Source of the DNA: Verrucomicrobiota bacterium
GTDB taxonomy: Bacteria; Verrucomicrobiota; Kiritimatiellia; UBA8416; JABMPJ01
NCBI GenBank assembly: GCA_018648805.1
Contig: JABGQM010000045.1
Location: 1-36,440, forward strand
Direction: 5' to 3'
DNA: 36,440 nt
The notes under the pieces are model-generated. The model saw only the letters and a list, made by a program, of their open reading frames with translations. It made no database searches and was not told the origin of the DNA. The position numbers were made by a program, and so were the translations under genes. Below are positions 17,005-24,593 of this stretch, piece by piece. How positions within the stretch are numbered: the stretch's first letter is position 1; the number at the start of each line of letters is the position of its first letter.

Positions 17005-17841
17005 TTACGCCCCGAGCTGGTAACGCACGTAGCGGCGGATCGTGAGGGTGTCGTCGAGAGCCTTGCCCGTTTCGGCCAGCAGTTCGGCAACCGACTGCTT
17101 GGGTTCCTTGACGAATCCCTGCTGTAGGAAGCAGATCTCAGAATAGAACTTCTTGACCTTGCCGTCGACGATCTTATCGATGATCTGCTCGGGCTTGCCT
17201 TCAACTTGCTTGGCGAAGATGGCGCGCTCGGCCGCCAGATCGGCCGCGGGTACCTCTTCGGCAACCATGTAGCTCGGGTTGCAGGCCGCAACGTGCAGTG
17301 TGAGGTCACGCAGCAGTTGCTGGTAGGCCGGTGCGGCAACGGTGTCATCTTTTTCGCAGCCGAGTTCGACCAGTACGCCGACCTTGCCACCCATGTGGAT
17401 GTAGGCGCCGATCGCGCCGCTGCCTTGCAGGCTGAAGCGGACGTTGCGGCGAATCTTGAGGTTCTCGCCGATGGCGGCGATTCTATCGGTTAGCGCATCG
17501 GCGCATACCTCGGCCAGCGGATCGTCTGTCGTCGTCGAGGCCGCGGCCAACTCGGTCACGAAGGCCTGGAAGTCTTCGTTGCGGGATACGAAGTCGGTCT
17601 CGCAGTTGACTTCGACCAGTCCGACGGTCTTGCCGTCATCGGCGCTGTCGGTGGCAATAATGCCCTGGTTGGTGGCCTTGGCAGCACGCTTGGAGGCTGT
17701 GGCCATGCCGCGCTCACGCAGCAGGCGGGTAGCCTCTTCCATATTGCCGTCAGTTTCCTGAAGGGCCTTCTTGCAATCCATCATGCTGACGGCGGTGGCA
17801 TCACGCAGTTCTTTAACCTGTGCGGCGGTAATCGTTGCCAT
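17005..17841 (-). CDS. tsf: Translation elongation factor Ts
   Basis: Guanine nucleotide exchange factor for EF-Tu. The 278-residue protein has the N-terminal UBA-like domain (ITAAQVKELRDATAVSMMDCKKALQETDGNMEEATRLLRERG), the TDFVSRN signature and the C-terminal dimerisation region ending RRYVRYQLGA. The start at 17839-17841 is preceded by AAGGAGA. A longer open frame extends upstream to 18108, but that part is a shifted reading of the repetitive rpsB tail. It follows rpsB by 22 nt, the near-universal rpsB-tsf order. Confidence 0.98.
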   Translation of the reverse strand: MATITAAQVKELRDATAVSMMDCKKALQETDGNMEEATRLLRERGMATASKRAAKATNQGIIATDSADDGKTVGLVEVNCETDFVSRNEDFQAFVTELAAASTTTDDPLAEVCADALTDRIAAIGENLKIRRNVRFSLQGSGAIGAYIHMGGKVGVLVELGCEKDDTVAAPAYQQLLRDLTLHVAACNPSYMVAEEVPAADLAAERAIFAKQVEGKPEQIIDKIVDGKVKKFYSEICFLQQGFVKEPKQSVAELLAETGKALDDTLTIRRYVRYQLGA

Positions 17842-17863
17842 GAGATTATTCTCCTTAAATGTG

Positions 17864-18928
17864 CTATTCAGATGTCTTTTCGGCTTCGGCTTCGGCCGGG
17901 GCGGCCTTTTCTGCGACCTTCTTCTTGGCGGGAGCCTTAGCTTTGGCGGGGGCGGCTTTCTCTTCGACCTTCTCCTTGGCGGGAGCCTTGGCTTTAGCTT
18001 CGGCTTCAGCCGGGGCGGCCTTCTCTTCGACCTTCTCCTTGGCGGCGGCCTTGGCTTTCTCGGCGGCCTTGGCTTTGGTCTTGGCTTCCGCTTCGGCGCG
18101 GGCGGCATCTTCCTTGGCCTTCAGGTCGCGTGCGGCCTTGATGGCTGCTTCACGCTGCTTGCGGGCTTCGGCTTCGGCCTTGGCGGCTTCCTCCTTCTTA
18201 CGCGCAAGCTCGGCGGCCACGCGCTCGTACTCGCGGGCGCCCTTCTGTACGCGTGCGCCCAGCGACTCGGAAATGAGTTTGATGGCGCGGATGGCGTCAT
18301 CATTGCCGGGGATCACGTACTCGACCGGGTCGGGATCACAATTCGTATCCACGATCGCTACGACCGGGATGTTGAGGCGGCGTGCCTCGTTGACCGCGAT
18401 GGCTTCACGGTTGATGTCGATCACGATCATGACTCCGGGCAACTCCGACATGTTGGCGATACCCGACAGGTTGCGGGTCAGTTTCTCGAGCTCACGGCGC
18501 ATGCCGGCCGCTTCCTTCTTGGGCAGCGAGGCGAACTGGTCTTTCTTATCGATCTCTTCAATCTCACGCATGCGACGCACACTCTTGCGGATGGTGCGAT
18601 TGTTCGTGAGTGTGCCGCCCAGCCAACGGTGCACGACGTAATGCTGGCCCGACTCAGTGGCGCAGTCACGAATAACGCTCTGGGCCTGCTTCTTGGTGCC
18701 CACAAAGAGGACGGACTTGCCGCTGCTGGCGATTTCCTCGACAAAGGTCATAGCCTCGTCAAGCTTGCCCAGCGTCTGGGTCAGATCGATGATGTGGATG
18801 CCATTGCGCTTATCAAAGATATAGCGCTTCATCTTGGGATTCCACCGCTTGGTCTGGTGACCGAAGTGGAGACCTGCGTCGAGCAGATCTTTGATGCCGA
18901 TACCGGCTGTGGGTACAGCTGTAGCCAT
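17864..18928 (-). CDS. rpsB: Ribosomal protein S2 with a long Lys/Ala/Glu-rich C-terminal extension
   Basis: Small-subunit ribosomal protein, required for S1 docking. Residues 1 to about 240 are a standard S2 core (GIKDLLDAGLHFGHQTKRWN, FVGTKKQAQ, RWLGGTLTNNRTIRKS, DTNCDPDPVEYVIPGNDDA). The usual protein ends near there, but this one runs to 354 residues with about 115 residues of charged low complexity. Within the tail a unit like APAKEKVEEKAAPA recurs three times, mirrored by DNA repeats around 17897-18050. The start has a strong AAGGAGG 5-6 bases upstream. It is the first gene of the rpsB-tsf-pgsA-TIM-mutS run. The tail may be helical or disordered; its role is unknown. Confidence 0.97.
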   Translation of the reverse strand: MATAVPTAGIGIKDLLDAGLHFGHQTKRWNPKMKRYIFDKRNGIHIIDLTQTLGKLDEAMTFVEEIASSGKSVLFVGTKKQAQSVIRDCATESGQHYVVHRWLGGTLTNNRTIRKSVRRMREIEEIDKKDQFASLPKKEAAGMRRELEKLTRNLSGIANMSELPGVMIVIDINREAIAVNEARRLNIPVVAIVDTNCDPDPVEYVIPGNDDAIRAIKLISESLGARVQKGAREYERVAAELARKKEEAAKAEAEARKQREAAIKAARDLKAKEDAARAEAEAKTKAKAAEKAKAAAKEKVEEKAAPAEAEAKAKAPAKEKVEEKAAPAKAKAPAKKKVAEKAAPAEAEAEKTSE

Positions 18929-18948
18929 GATTGCCTCCTTATACTAGT

Positions 18949-18962
18949 GGCGGTTATCCGCC
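18949..18962 (-). promoter_or_regulatory. Hairpin in the rpsB leader just upstream of the ribosome-binding site
   Basis: In the rpsB mRNA this reads GGCGGAUAACCGCC, a 5-bp stem with a 4-nt loop, located 8 nt upstream of the AAGGAGG. S2 leaders are known to be autoregulated in several bacterial groups, so this may be part of such a leader. That role is inference. Confidence 0.35.
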
Positions 18963-19073
18963 TCAATCCGCTTTGGCTCTCCCGGTGGCTTGGGGAGAAC
19001 ACTCGCTTCCATCCCTGCCTGTTCGCATGCAGATGCATCCGTGCAGGTCTTTAAGGGATCCAACAAACCGCGA

Positions 19074-19101
19074 AAAATAGCAGAATGGCAGCGAATGACA
19101 A
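19074..19101 (-). promoter_or_regulatory. Candidate sigma-70 promoter of the rpsB-tsf operon
   Basis: On the minus strand TTGTCA (complement of 19096-19101), a 16-bp spacer and TATTTT (complement of 19074-19079). The -35 box matches 5 of 6 positions and the -10 box 4 of 6. It predicts a leader of about 140 nt before rpsB, long enough to hold a regulatory structure. No clear promoter for the divergent aldolase gene was recognised in the same 251-bp gap. Confidence 0.42.
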
Positions 19102-19179
19102 GTGTAAAAAATGAGATTGCGCCGACAGGCGAAGCGCGGTTTACTTGGCGGATGCATTTATCAGCAGGGAGAGATGAGC

Positions 19180-19827
19180 ATGAGTGAGTCGGTCTATGAG
19201 CGGATTGCGGCGCTGAAGGTGGTGCCGGTGGTGGCGGTGGAGTCGGTCGAGAGTGCGATCCCGTTTGCGGATGCCCTGATCGCCGGCGGCCTACCGATCG
19301 CGGAGATTACGTTCCGGACGGCGGCTGCCGCGGACGTGATCCGTCTGCTCAGCAAGGAGCGGCCGGAGCTGCTGGTGGGTGCCGGAACGGTCACGACGCC
19401 GGCGCAGGCCCGCGCGGCGCAGGCATGCGGTGCCCAGTTTGCCGTGGCGCCCGGGTTCAATCCCGCTGTGGTCGAGGCGGCCCAGGCGATCGGCCTCCCG
19501 TTCTCACCTGGCGTTATGACCCCCTCCGACATCGAGGGTGCCGTGGCCGCAGGGGTCACGCGGCTCAAGTTTTTCCCCGCCGGCGCGGCCGGGGGCATTC
19601 CCATGCTCAAGAGTCTGGCGGCGCCCTACGCGCACCTGGGGGTGACCTTCATTCCCACCGGCGGAATCAGTCTCGCGAACCTGGGCGACTATCTTGGGGA
19701 GCCGAGCGTAATCGCCGCGGGAGGGACATGGTTGGCCAAGCAGGCCGCCATCTCGGGCGGTCAGTGGGATACGATTACGGCCAACTGCCGTGAGGTCTGT
19801 CAGCTGGTTGCCGGATTGGCGGACTAG
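19180..19827 (+). CDS. eda: KDPG/KHG aldolase-like protein
   Basis: Class I aldolase that cleaves 2-keto-3-deoxy-6-phosphogluconate to pyruvate and glyceraldehyde-3-phosphate (Entner-Doudoroff or uronate catabolism), or a related keto-acid. The 215-residue protein has Glu42 and Arg46 in AEITFRT, GAGTVTTPAQA, VAPGFNPAVVEAA, the Schiff-base Lys130 in TRLKFFPAG and the phosphate loop PTGGI. An alternative ATG two codons upstream (19174) is too close to the AGGGAG, so 19180 is preferred. The MurQ-like gene starts only one base after its stop, so the pair is coupled. Pairing with a MurQ-like protein rather than a sugar dehydratase leaves its true substrate open. Confidence 0.88.
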   Translation: MSESVYERIAALKVVPVVAVESVESAIPFADALIAGGLPIAEITFRTAAAADVIRLLSKERPELLVGAGTVTTPAQARAAQACGAQFAVAPGFNPAVVEAAQAIGLPFSPGVMTPSDIEGAVAAGVTRLKFFPAGAAGGIPMLKSLAAPYAHLGVTFIPTGGISLANLGDYLGEPSVIAAGGTWLAKQAAISGGQWDTITANCREVCQLVAGLAD

Positions 19828-19828
19828 C

Positions 19829-21505
19829 ATGGTGATGGCGGCAGACAGGGCGCGGGATTTTCTGGAGAACGAACGGGTCTTCCGGCTGGGCGCATTGCCG
19901 ACGGAGCAGTCGCACCCGCTCACGGCCCACCTCAGCCGTGTGATCACGGGCGACCTAGCCGGTGGCGTGCGGCAGTTGTTGGCCGTTGATCGAGACATTG
20001 TCGCCGTGGCGCGGCGTGTTTTCGACGGGCCCGCCTATGCGGCCCTGGTGGATGCCCTCGCTACGGCCCTGCGTGAGGGGCGGACCATCTACTTCACCGG
20101 CTGCGGTGCCACGGGGCGTCTGAGCATCCTGCTTGAAGCGGCCTGGCGTGCTTTCTGGCGCGATGCGCCGGCGGCGCGGCGCGGCGCACAGGCAGCCGGA
20201 ATGGAGGGGCGCGTGCGCAGCGTGATGGCGGGCGGCGACTACGCCCTGATCCGCTCGGTCGAGGGCTTTGAGGATTACCCCGTCTTCGGACGCTACCAAC
20301 TGGCCGAGGCCGGCGTGGCGGCGGGCGATGTGGTGGTCGCGATCACCGAGGGCGGTGAGACCCCGTTTGTCATCGGGACGGCCTGGCAGGGCGTCGATGC
20401 GGGGGCGTCTGTCTTCTTCGTGTTCAATAATCCGGCCGATGTGCTGAGTGAGCATGTGGCCCGCTCGCGTGAGGTGATCGAGGAGCCGCGCATCACGAAG
20501 CTGGACCTCGCGACGGGTCCCATGGCCATTGCCGGGTCCACCCGTATGCAGGCCACTACGATCGAGTTGCTGGTGGTGGGTGCGGCGCTCGAATCGGCGC
20601 TTGAATCCTTCCTGGGGGAGGGCGCCCCGATGGGTGAGCTGGGGTTGACGGTGGATCGGGCCGCCCAGTTCAGCGACCTGCTTGATCGGTTGTCCAGTCA
20701 GGCTGGCGTGGCGTCACTGTGTGACTGGGTGCGCCTCGAGGCCGACACGTACGCGGCTGGCGGCCGGGTGACCTATGCGGCCGATGACCTGCTGCTGGAT
20801 GTCATGACCGACACGACCGAGCGCTCACCGACCTTCAGTCTGCCGCCTTTTCGTCCACACAGCGACCGAGAGGCATTGCCCCCGTGGGCCTTTCTGAAGG
20901 ATCCGGCCCGCACCACCGCGCAAGCGTGGACCCATATGCTGGGCCGGCCACCGGTGGGGCTCACCTGGGATGCCGGGCTCTATCGTGATCTGGGTGCACC
21001 GGCCGTGCTGGCCGAGGACCCGCCCTCCCTGGGAGCGGAGGCCATCCTGGATTTTAAGATTGGGCGTGAACCGGATCCCTCGCGCTACGAGGCGGCGTCG
21101 GCCGTGCTCGTGCGTCTCTGCAGCCAGGGCCGTCCACCTGCCGCCCGCCTGGAGGATGAGGCGCAGTACAGCTGCTGCCTGGAGTGTGCGATCCCGTTTG
21201 ATCGGCCCGTGGCGGCAAGCCCACTGCGTTTGTGGGAGCACCTGGCCGTGAAGCTTGTCATGAACAGCGTCTCGACGGCGACGATGGCGCGCCTGGGCTA
21301 TGTGGCCGGCAACTGGATGATCCATGTCTCGGCCTCCAATAAGAAGTTGGTCGATCGCAGCATCCGGCTGATTGCGGCACAGACGGGGATGTCCTACGAC
21401 CATGCCTGTCACGAGCTGTTCATCACGCTGGATGCACCTGACGCATCCGGCCGCCACGCCTCGCCTGCCGCCCGTACCATCGATCGCCTGCTCGGACGGG
21501 GATGA
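19829..21505 (+). CDS. MurQ/GCKR-like two-SIS-domain sugar-phosphate protein
   Basis: Related to N-acetylmuramic acid 6-phosphate etherase and to the animal glucokinase regulatory protein. At 558 residues it is nearly twice the length of MurQ (about 300). The N-terminal half carries the MurQ blocks FTGCGATGRLSILLEA (first SIS phosphosugar site), GGDYALIRSVEGFEDYP (Glu145 corresponding to a MurQ catalytic Glu), VVAITEGGETPFVIG and the GSTRMQATT loop. The C-terminal MurQ block (NSVSTATMARLGYVAGNWM and SASNKKLVDRSIRLI) is split from these by about 220-230 extra residues, probably a second SIS unit as in GCKR. The start at 19829 follows the aldolase stop by one base; ATG 19835 is an alternative. 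Whether it is an etherase or a regulator is unknown. Confidence 0.8.
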   Translation: MVMAADRARDFLENERVFRLGALPTEQSHPLTAHLSRVITGDLAGGVRQLLAVDRDIVAVARRVFDGPAYAALVDALATALREGRTIYFTGCGATGRLSILLEAAWRAFWRDAPAARRGAQAAGMEGRVRSVMAGGDYALIRSVEGFEDYPVFGRYQLAEAGVAAGDVVVAITEGGETPFVIGTAWQGVDAGASVFFVFNNPADVLSEHVARSREVIEEPRITKLDLATGPMAIAGSTRMQATTIELLVVGAALESALESFLGEGAPMGELGLTVDRAAQFSDLLDRLSSQAGVASLCDWVRLEADTYAAGGRVTYAADDLLLDVMTDTTERSPTFSLPPFRPHSDREALPPWAFLKDPARTTAQAWTHMLGRPPVGLTWDAGLYRDLGAPAVLAEDPPSLGAEAILDFKIGREPDPSRYEAASAVLVRLCSQGRPPAARLEDEAQYSCCLECAIPFDRPVAASPLRLWEHLAVKLVMNSVSTATMARLGYVAGNWMIHVSASNKKLVDRSIRLIAAQTGMSYDHACHELFITLDAPDASGRHASPAARTIDRLLGRG

Positions 21506-21553
21506 GAAATCCGTATAGACACGGCATGTCACGCTTCCCACCCTAATCTATCC

Positions 21554-21612
21554 CCTTAATCTTTCGCCCTAATCTCCTCAGCAGTGGGGACGATCAGGGT
21601 GAAAGATTAAGG
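21554..21612. repeat. 17-bp inverted repeat with a 25-nt loop between the MurQ-like gene and exeA
   Basis: CCTTAATCTTTCGCCCT (21554-21570) pairs with AGGGTGAAAGATTAAGG (21596-21612), with one G-T wobble. The left side also carries a second CCCTAATCT copy nearby (21541-21549 and 21567-21575). A smaller hairpin, CCGGC-TGC-GCCGG, follows immediately. There is no T-run. It may act as a terminator of the upstream operon or be a dispersed palindromic repeat. Confidence 0.7.
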
Positions 21613-21672
21613 CCGGCTGCGCCGGTCCCGGAGAATCAACGGATACCCGTTGGGAGATCCGAATTGCCAGTA

Positions 21673-21701
21673 TTGCCACTGTAATTCTTTAGGTGTATAA
21701 A
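21673..21701 (+). promoter_or_regulatory. Sigma-70 promoter of the exeA-gspB-like pair
   Basis: TTGCCA (21673-21678), a 17-bp spacer and TATAAA (21696-21701). Both boxes match consensus at 5 of 6 positions. The predicted start near 21708 gives a leader of about 24 nt and rules out the longer in-frame start at 21693. Confidence 0.65.
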
Positions 21702-21731
21702 CGGGGGCGTGGACTAACGCAGGGCGGATTT

Positions 21732-22544
21732 ATGTATCTCGATTTCTATGGGCTGAAGGAGTACCCCTTCAACGTCACGAGCGATCCGAGCTTTCTCTAT
21801 CTCAGTGATCAACATCGTGAGGCCCTGGCCTATCTGCAATACGGCATTGAGTCGCGCAAAGGGTTCCTCGAGATCACCGGTGAGATCGGCGCGGGCAAGA
21901 CCACCGTCTGCAAGGCGCTGCTGGCCAAGCTCGATGGCTCCTGTCGCACCGCGTTCATGCTCCACTCCGACCTGTCGGAACTTCAGCTTATCGAGGCCAT
22001 CCTGGAAGACTACGGCCTGACGGCACGCCGGCGGACCAAGATTGACATGCTGCGTGAATTGAACCGTTTCCTGCTCGAGGAACTGCAGCATCACACCAAC
22101 GTGGTCCTGATTCTGGACGAGGCCCAGACACTCAAGATCAAGACGCTTGAGACCATACGGCTGCTTTCCAATCTGGAAACCGACAAAGAGAAGCTGATGC
22201 AAATTGTACTGGTGGGGCAGCCTGAGTTGCGTAAAAAACTAGCCTCGCCGCGCCTGACCCAGCTACGCCAACGCATCGGCATACGCTACCACATCAATCC
22301 GCTCACGGCCCACGATGTGCAGAAGTACATCCACCATCGGATTCACGTGGCCGGCTGTAGCACCGGGATCGATTTCGGACCGGGCTGCTTCGAGCGCATC
22401 CATCACTACTCGGCGGGTGTCCCGCGCCTGATTAATCTGGTGTGTGATCGGGCCCTCCTGGCCTCGTATGTTAAGGGGCGGAGCGTGGTCGAATTGGATG
22501 TGATCGAACAGAGCATCATCGAGATCGAGGGTGAGTCAGTATGA
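21732..22544 (+). CDS. ExeA/GspA-type AAA ATPase
   Basis: Inner-membrane-associated ATPase of the ExeA family, which with ExeB/GspB helps place the type II secretin in the envelope. ExeA-like proteins also serve type IV pili and polysaccharide systems. The 270-residue protein begins MYLDFYGLKEYPFNVTSDPSF, the hallmark N-terminus. It has Walker A GEIGAGKT (50-57), Walker B VVLILDEAQ, VLVGQPELRKKL, a RLTQLRQRI sensor block and GVPRLINLVCDRAL. It lacks the C-terminal peptidoglycan-binding domain and TM helix of full-length ExeA. The start follows AGGGCGGA. It overlaps the next gene by 4 bp (ATGA). No secretin or other gsp gene is in the window. Confidence 0.9.
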   Translation: MYLDFYGLKEYPFNVTSDPSFLYLSDQHREALAYLQYGIESRKGFLEITGEIGAGKTTVCKALLAKLDGSCRTAFMLHSDLSELQLIEAILEDYGLTARRRTKIDMLRELNRFLLEELQHHTNVVLILDEAQTLKIKTLETIRLLSNLETDKEKLMQIVLVGQPELRKKLASPRLTQLRQRIGIRYHINPLTAHDVQKYIHHRIHVAGCSTGIDFGPGCFERIHHYSAGVPRLINLVCDRALLASYVKGRSVVELDVIEQSIIEIEGESV

Positions 22545-23212
22545 GTATAGTCAGTGATGCACTTAAGAAAGTAGAAGGCAACTCGACCGCCGTACCGACC
22601 CCGCCGCCCGTCGCGCCGCCAGACCGGGCGGCGGCCTCACCGGTCGAGCTCGTGGACGCGCTCTCGAAATCCACGCCGCCACTTTTCTCGGTCTGGTCGG
22701 TCCTGCTCTCCACCATCATGGTGCTAGTTGCTGTCGTGCTGTTGCTTGCCACGTGGTATACCAACCGCTCGCACGTGATGCCACCGCCACCGCCTGCTGC
22801 GCTGGAAGCGGCGGTCGCCGACGTGCCGCCTTCACCGTCTCCTCTACCGGCGGTGTCACCCGTCGCGGCCATACCGGTGTCCGTTCCTGCGGTTAAGGCG
22901 AAAGCTCCCGTGGCTGTTGTGGGCGAGGAGGAGACTCCAGGCGGTCTTCCGGTCAAAGCGCCGAAGCCCACCGCACCGGTCGAGGCGGCACCGGCGGAGG
23001 CCCTCGCGCCGATCCCACCTGCAGGGCCGCGCCGGGATGAGCTGGAATTGACCGGTGTGGTTTATACGCACCAAACGCGCATGGCCCACATCAACGGGAG
23101 GATTCTCTCCGAGGGGGGTGAGATCGCCGGCTACAAAGTGATCCGTATCTCACGTGAAAGCGTTCGGGTGAGCAAGGGCGGCAAGTTTTTCATCCTCAAG
23201 CCGAAGCATTAG
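22541..23212 (+). CDS. GspB/ExeB-like membrane protein
   Basis: Likely partner of the ExeA-type ATPase. The 223-residue protein starts MSIVSDALKKVE, the common GspB cytoplasmic motif. It has a single TM at about 51-73 and a long Pro/Ala/Val-rich periplasmic linker (about 80-165). The C-terminal domain (about 165-223) has ELTGVVYTHQTRMAHINGRI and GYKVIRISRESVRV, the GspB-type fold that reports secretin placement. Translation is coupled to the ATPase by a 4-bp start-stop overlap. Its TAG stop overlaps the TAA stop of the convergent response regulator (23209-23212). Confidence 0.85.
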   Translation: MSIVSDALKKVEGNSTAVPTPPPVAPPDRAAASPVELVDALSKSTPPLFSVWSVLLSTIMVLVAVVLLLATWYTNRSHVMPPPPPAALEAAVADVPPSPSPLPAVSPVAAIPVSVPAVKAKAPVAVVGEEETPGGLPVKAPKPTAPVEAAPAEALAPIPPAGPRRDELELTGVVYTHQTRMAHINGRILSEGGEIAGYKVIRISRESVRVSKGGKFFILKPKH

Positions 23213-23874
23213 AGTTCGCCGGTCTCGTCATACCGTGCGGCCAGCTGGGCCAGCTGCGTGGCTGTACTCAGACCCAGTTTGTTGACCATGTTGCGCCGAT
23301 AACCGTCCAGCGTCTTCACGCTCACGTGAATGTCGTCGGCAATCTCTTTGCGACCTTGGCCGTCTGCCATGGCATGGAAAACCTGCAGTTCACGATCGGT
23401 CAGGGCGGTGAGGGGGTCCTTGGGTGGCGAGGCCTTGTCCACCAGCACGCGCGACAGGATCTGCGGTGCCAAGCCCTCACGCAGGTGAAGGCGCCCCTCG
23501 TGAATTGAGCGGATGGCCGCAAGTACAACGTCGGGTGGTTCATGTTTCATGACGTATCCGCGTGCGCCGGCGCGGATGGCACGTTCGGCGTATAGGGTGT
23601 CTTCATACATGGAAAAGACCAGCATGGGAAAGCCTGGCTGCTGGATGAGCAGGTCGCGCACAAGGTCCAGCCCACTCAGGTCCCCCAGTCGCAAATCCAC
23701 CACGGCCAGATCGGGTGTACGCTTTATGAACAGGCGCATGGCTTCTGCCGGCGAAGTAGCCATGGCGCAGACCTCCATGTCCGGCTCGCCGTCGATGATC
23801 GCACAGATGCCGCGCATTGAAACCGGGTGGTCATCTACTACGAGAATACGGGTAACCTGTTCTTGCACGTCCAT
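23209..23874 (-). CDS. NarL/FixJ-family response regulator (orphan)
   Basis: Two-component regulator with a receiver domain and LuxR-type DNA-binding domain. The 221-residue protein shows the acidic pair Asp14-Asp15, phosphoacceptor Asp60 in LAVVDLRLGD, a Ser at the usual Thr switch position (FSMYED) and Lys110 (GYVMKHE). The C-terminal helix-turn-helix has LTDRELQVFHAMADGQGRKEIADDIHVSVKTLDGYRRNMVNKL. In many LuxR proteins the recognition helix reads VKTVxxH; the DGY here is a variation. AGAGGA precedes the ATG at 23872-23874. No histidine kinase is adjacent, so the signal partner is elsewhere. Confidence 0.94.
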   Translation of the reverse strand: MDVQEQVTRILVVDDHPVSMRGICAIIDGEPDMEVCAMATSPAEAMRLFIKRTPDLAVVDLRLGDLSGLDLVRDLLIQQPGFPMLVFSMYEDTLYAERAIRAGARGYVMKHEPPDVVLAAIRSIHEGRLHLREGLAPQILSRVLVDKASPPKDPLTALTDRELQVFHAMADGQGRKEIADDIHVSVKTLDGYRRNMVNKLGLSTATQLAQLAARYDETGEL

Positions 23875-23916
23875 GCTTCGTCCTCTGCAACCGTCACACT
23901 ACGGTTGAGGTTGCCC

Positions 23917-24468
23917 CTATTTGCGCGATTGCGCAAGGCTGAACTCGCAACCGCAGTAATCCTGGCGGTAGAGGTCGTATTCGCGGCTCAGCTCAAGGCT
24001 TCGCTGGAAGCCGGCCTGTTTCTTCAGGTCGACATCCAGGAAGGGGCCCTGTTCATGGCCCACCCGGAAGATGGTGGGAGTGTGTTTGTGCGGACTGATC
24101 GAGAGGGTGGTGGTGTAGAGGTCGAACCCGTTGGCTTCGGCATAGGCCGCCGCGTGCGACAGGCTGAAGGCAAAACAGCGTTCGCAGCGCGCACCGCCTT
24201 CGGGTTCATCTTCGTAGCCCTTGATGCATGCCAACCAGTCGGCATGGTCATAGGTGTCGACCACGAAGGGGATCTCGAGCTCAGCGGCCAGGCGTCGTGC
24301 CTCCGACAGGCGTCGCCAGTATTCCGGCTCGGGAGCAATGTTCGCGTTGGAGAAGAAACCGGTCAAGTCGTACTCGCTGCGAAGCCTCTCGATCGCGGCA
24401 CTGGAGCAGGGGGCGCAGCAGATATGCAGCAACAGGCGCTTTTTCGGATCTGGCGTGGACGATTCCAT
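23917..24468 (-). CDS. queH: Epoxyqueuosine reductase QueH
   Basis: Last step of queuosine tRNA modification: reduction of epoxyqueuosine to queuosine, by the QueH (DUF208) family that replaces cobalamin-dependent QueG. The 183-residue protein has HICCAPCSS (Cys17, Cys18, Cys21), YDHADWLACIKGYEDEPEGG, CERCFAF (Cys95, Cys98), TTTLSISPHKHT and the C-terminal DYCGCEFS, the full set of family cysteine motifs. The start at 24466-24468 (MESSTPDPKKRLLLH) is chosen from family length; its ribosome-binding site is poor and the frame is open to 24576, so the start is uncertain. It is divergent from the TPR lipoprotein gene. Confidence 0.93.
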   Translation of the reverse strand: MESSTPDPKKRLLLHICCAPCSSAAIERLRSEYDLTGFFSNANIAPEPEYWRRLSEARRLAAELEIPFVVDTYDHADWLACIKGYEDEPEGGARCERCFAFSLSHAAAYAEANGFDLYTTTLSISPHKHTPTIFRVGHEQGPFLDVDLKKQAGFQRSLELSREYDLYRQDYCGCEFSLAQSRK

Positions 24469-24532
24469 GAGGGATTTATGACGTGAGGAGGGGGAGGCGT
24501 CGAGTGTTTTCTCTCTCGCGCCACATTCACCT

Positions 24533-24561
24533 TTGCCGCGCTGGGCCACTATTGCTATATA
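24533..24561 (+). promoter_or_regulatory. Candidate sigma-70 promoter of the TPR lipoprotein-cvpA-dnaG run
   Basis: TTGCCG (24533-24538), a 17-bp spacer and TATATA (24556-24561). Each box matches 4 of 6 consensus positions, in an otherwise GC-rich gap. The leader would be about 26 nt. Confidence 0.45.
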
Positions 24562-24593
24562 TAGGCGGCAACGCAACAGGGGCGAGTGATCCT

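Noticed and set aside
17005..18108. N-terminally extended EF-Ts (Pro/Lys/Arg-rich MPPAPKRK start)
   Set aside because: The extension is an out-of-frame reading of the rpsB tail; the correct EF-Ts start at 17841 has AAGGAGA upstream.
17771..19054. 427-residue open frame antisense to rpsB/tsf, rich in Gly/Phe/Leu
   Set aside because: Composition is the complement of the repetitive S2 tail and core; the S2 frame on the other strand is unambiguous.
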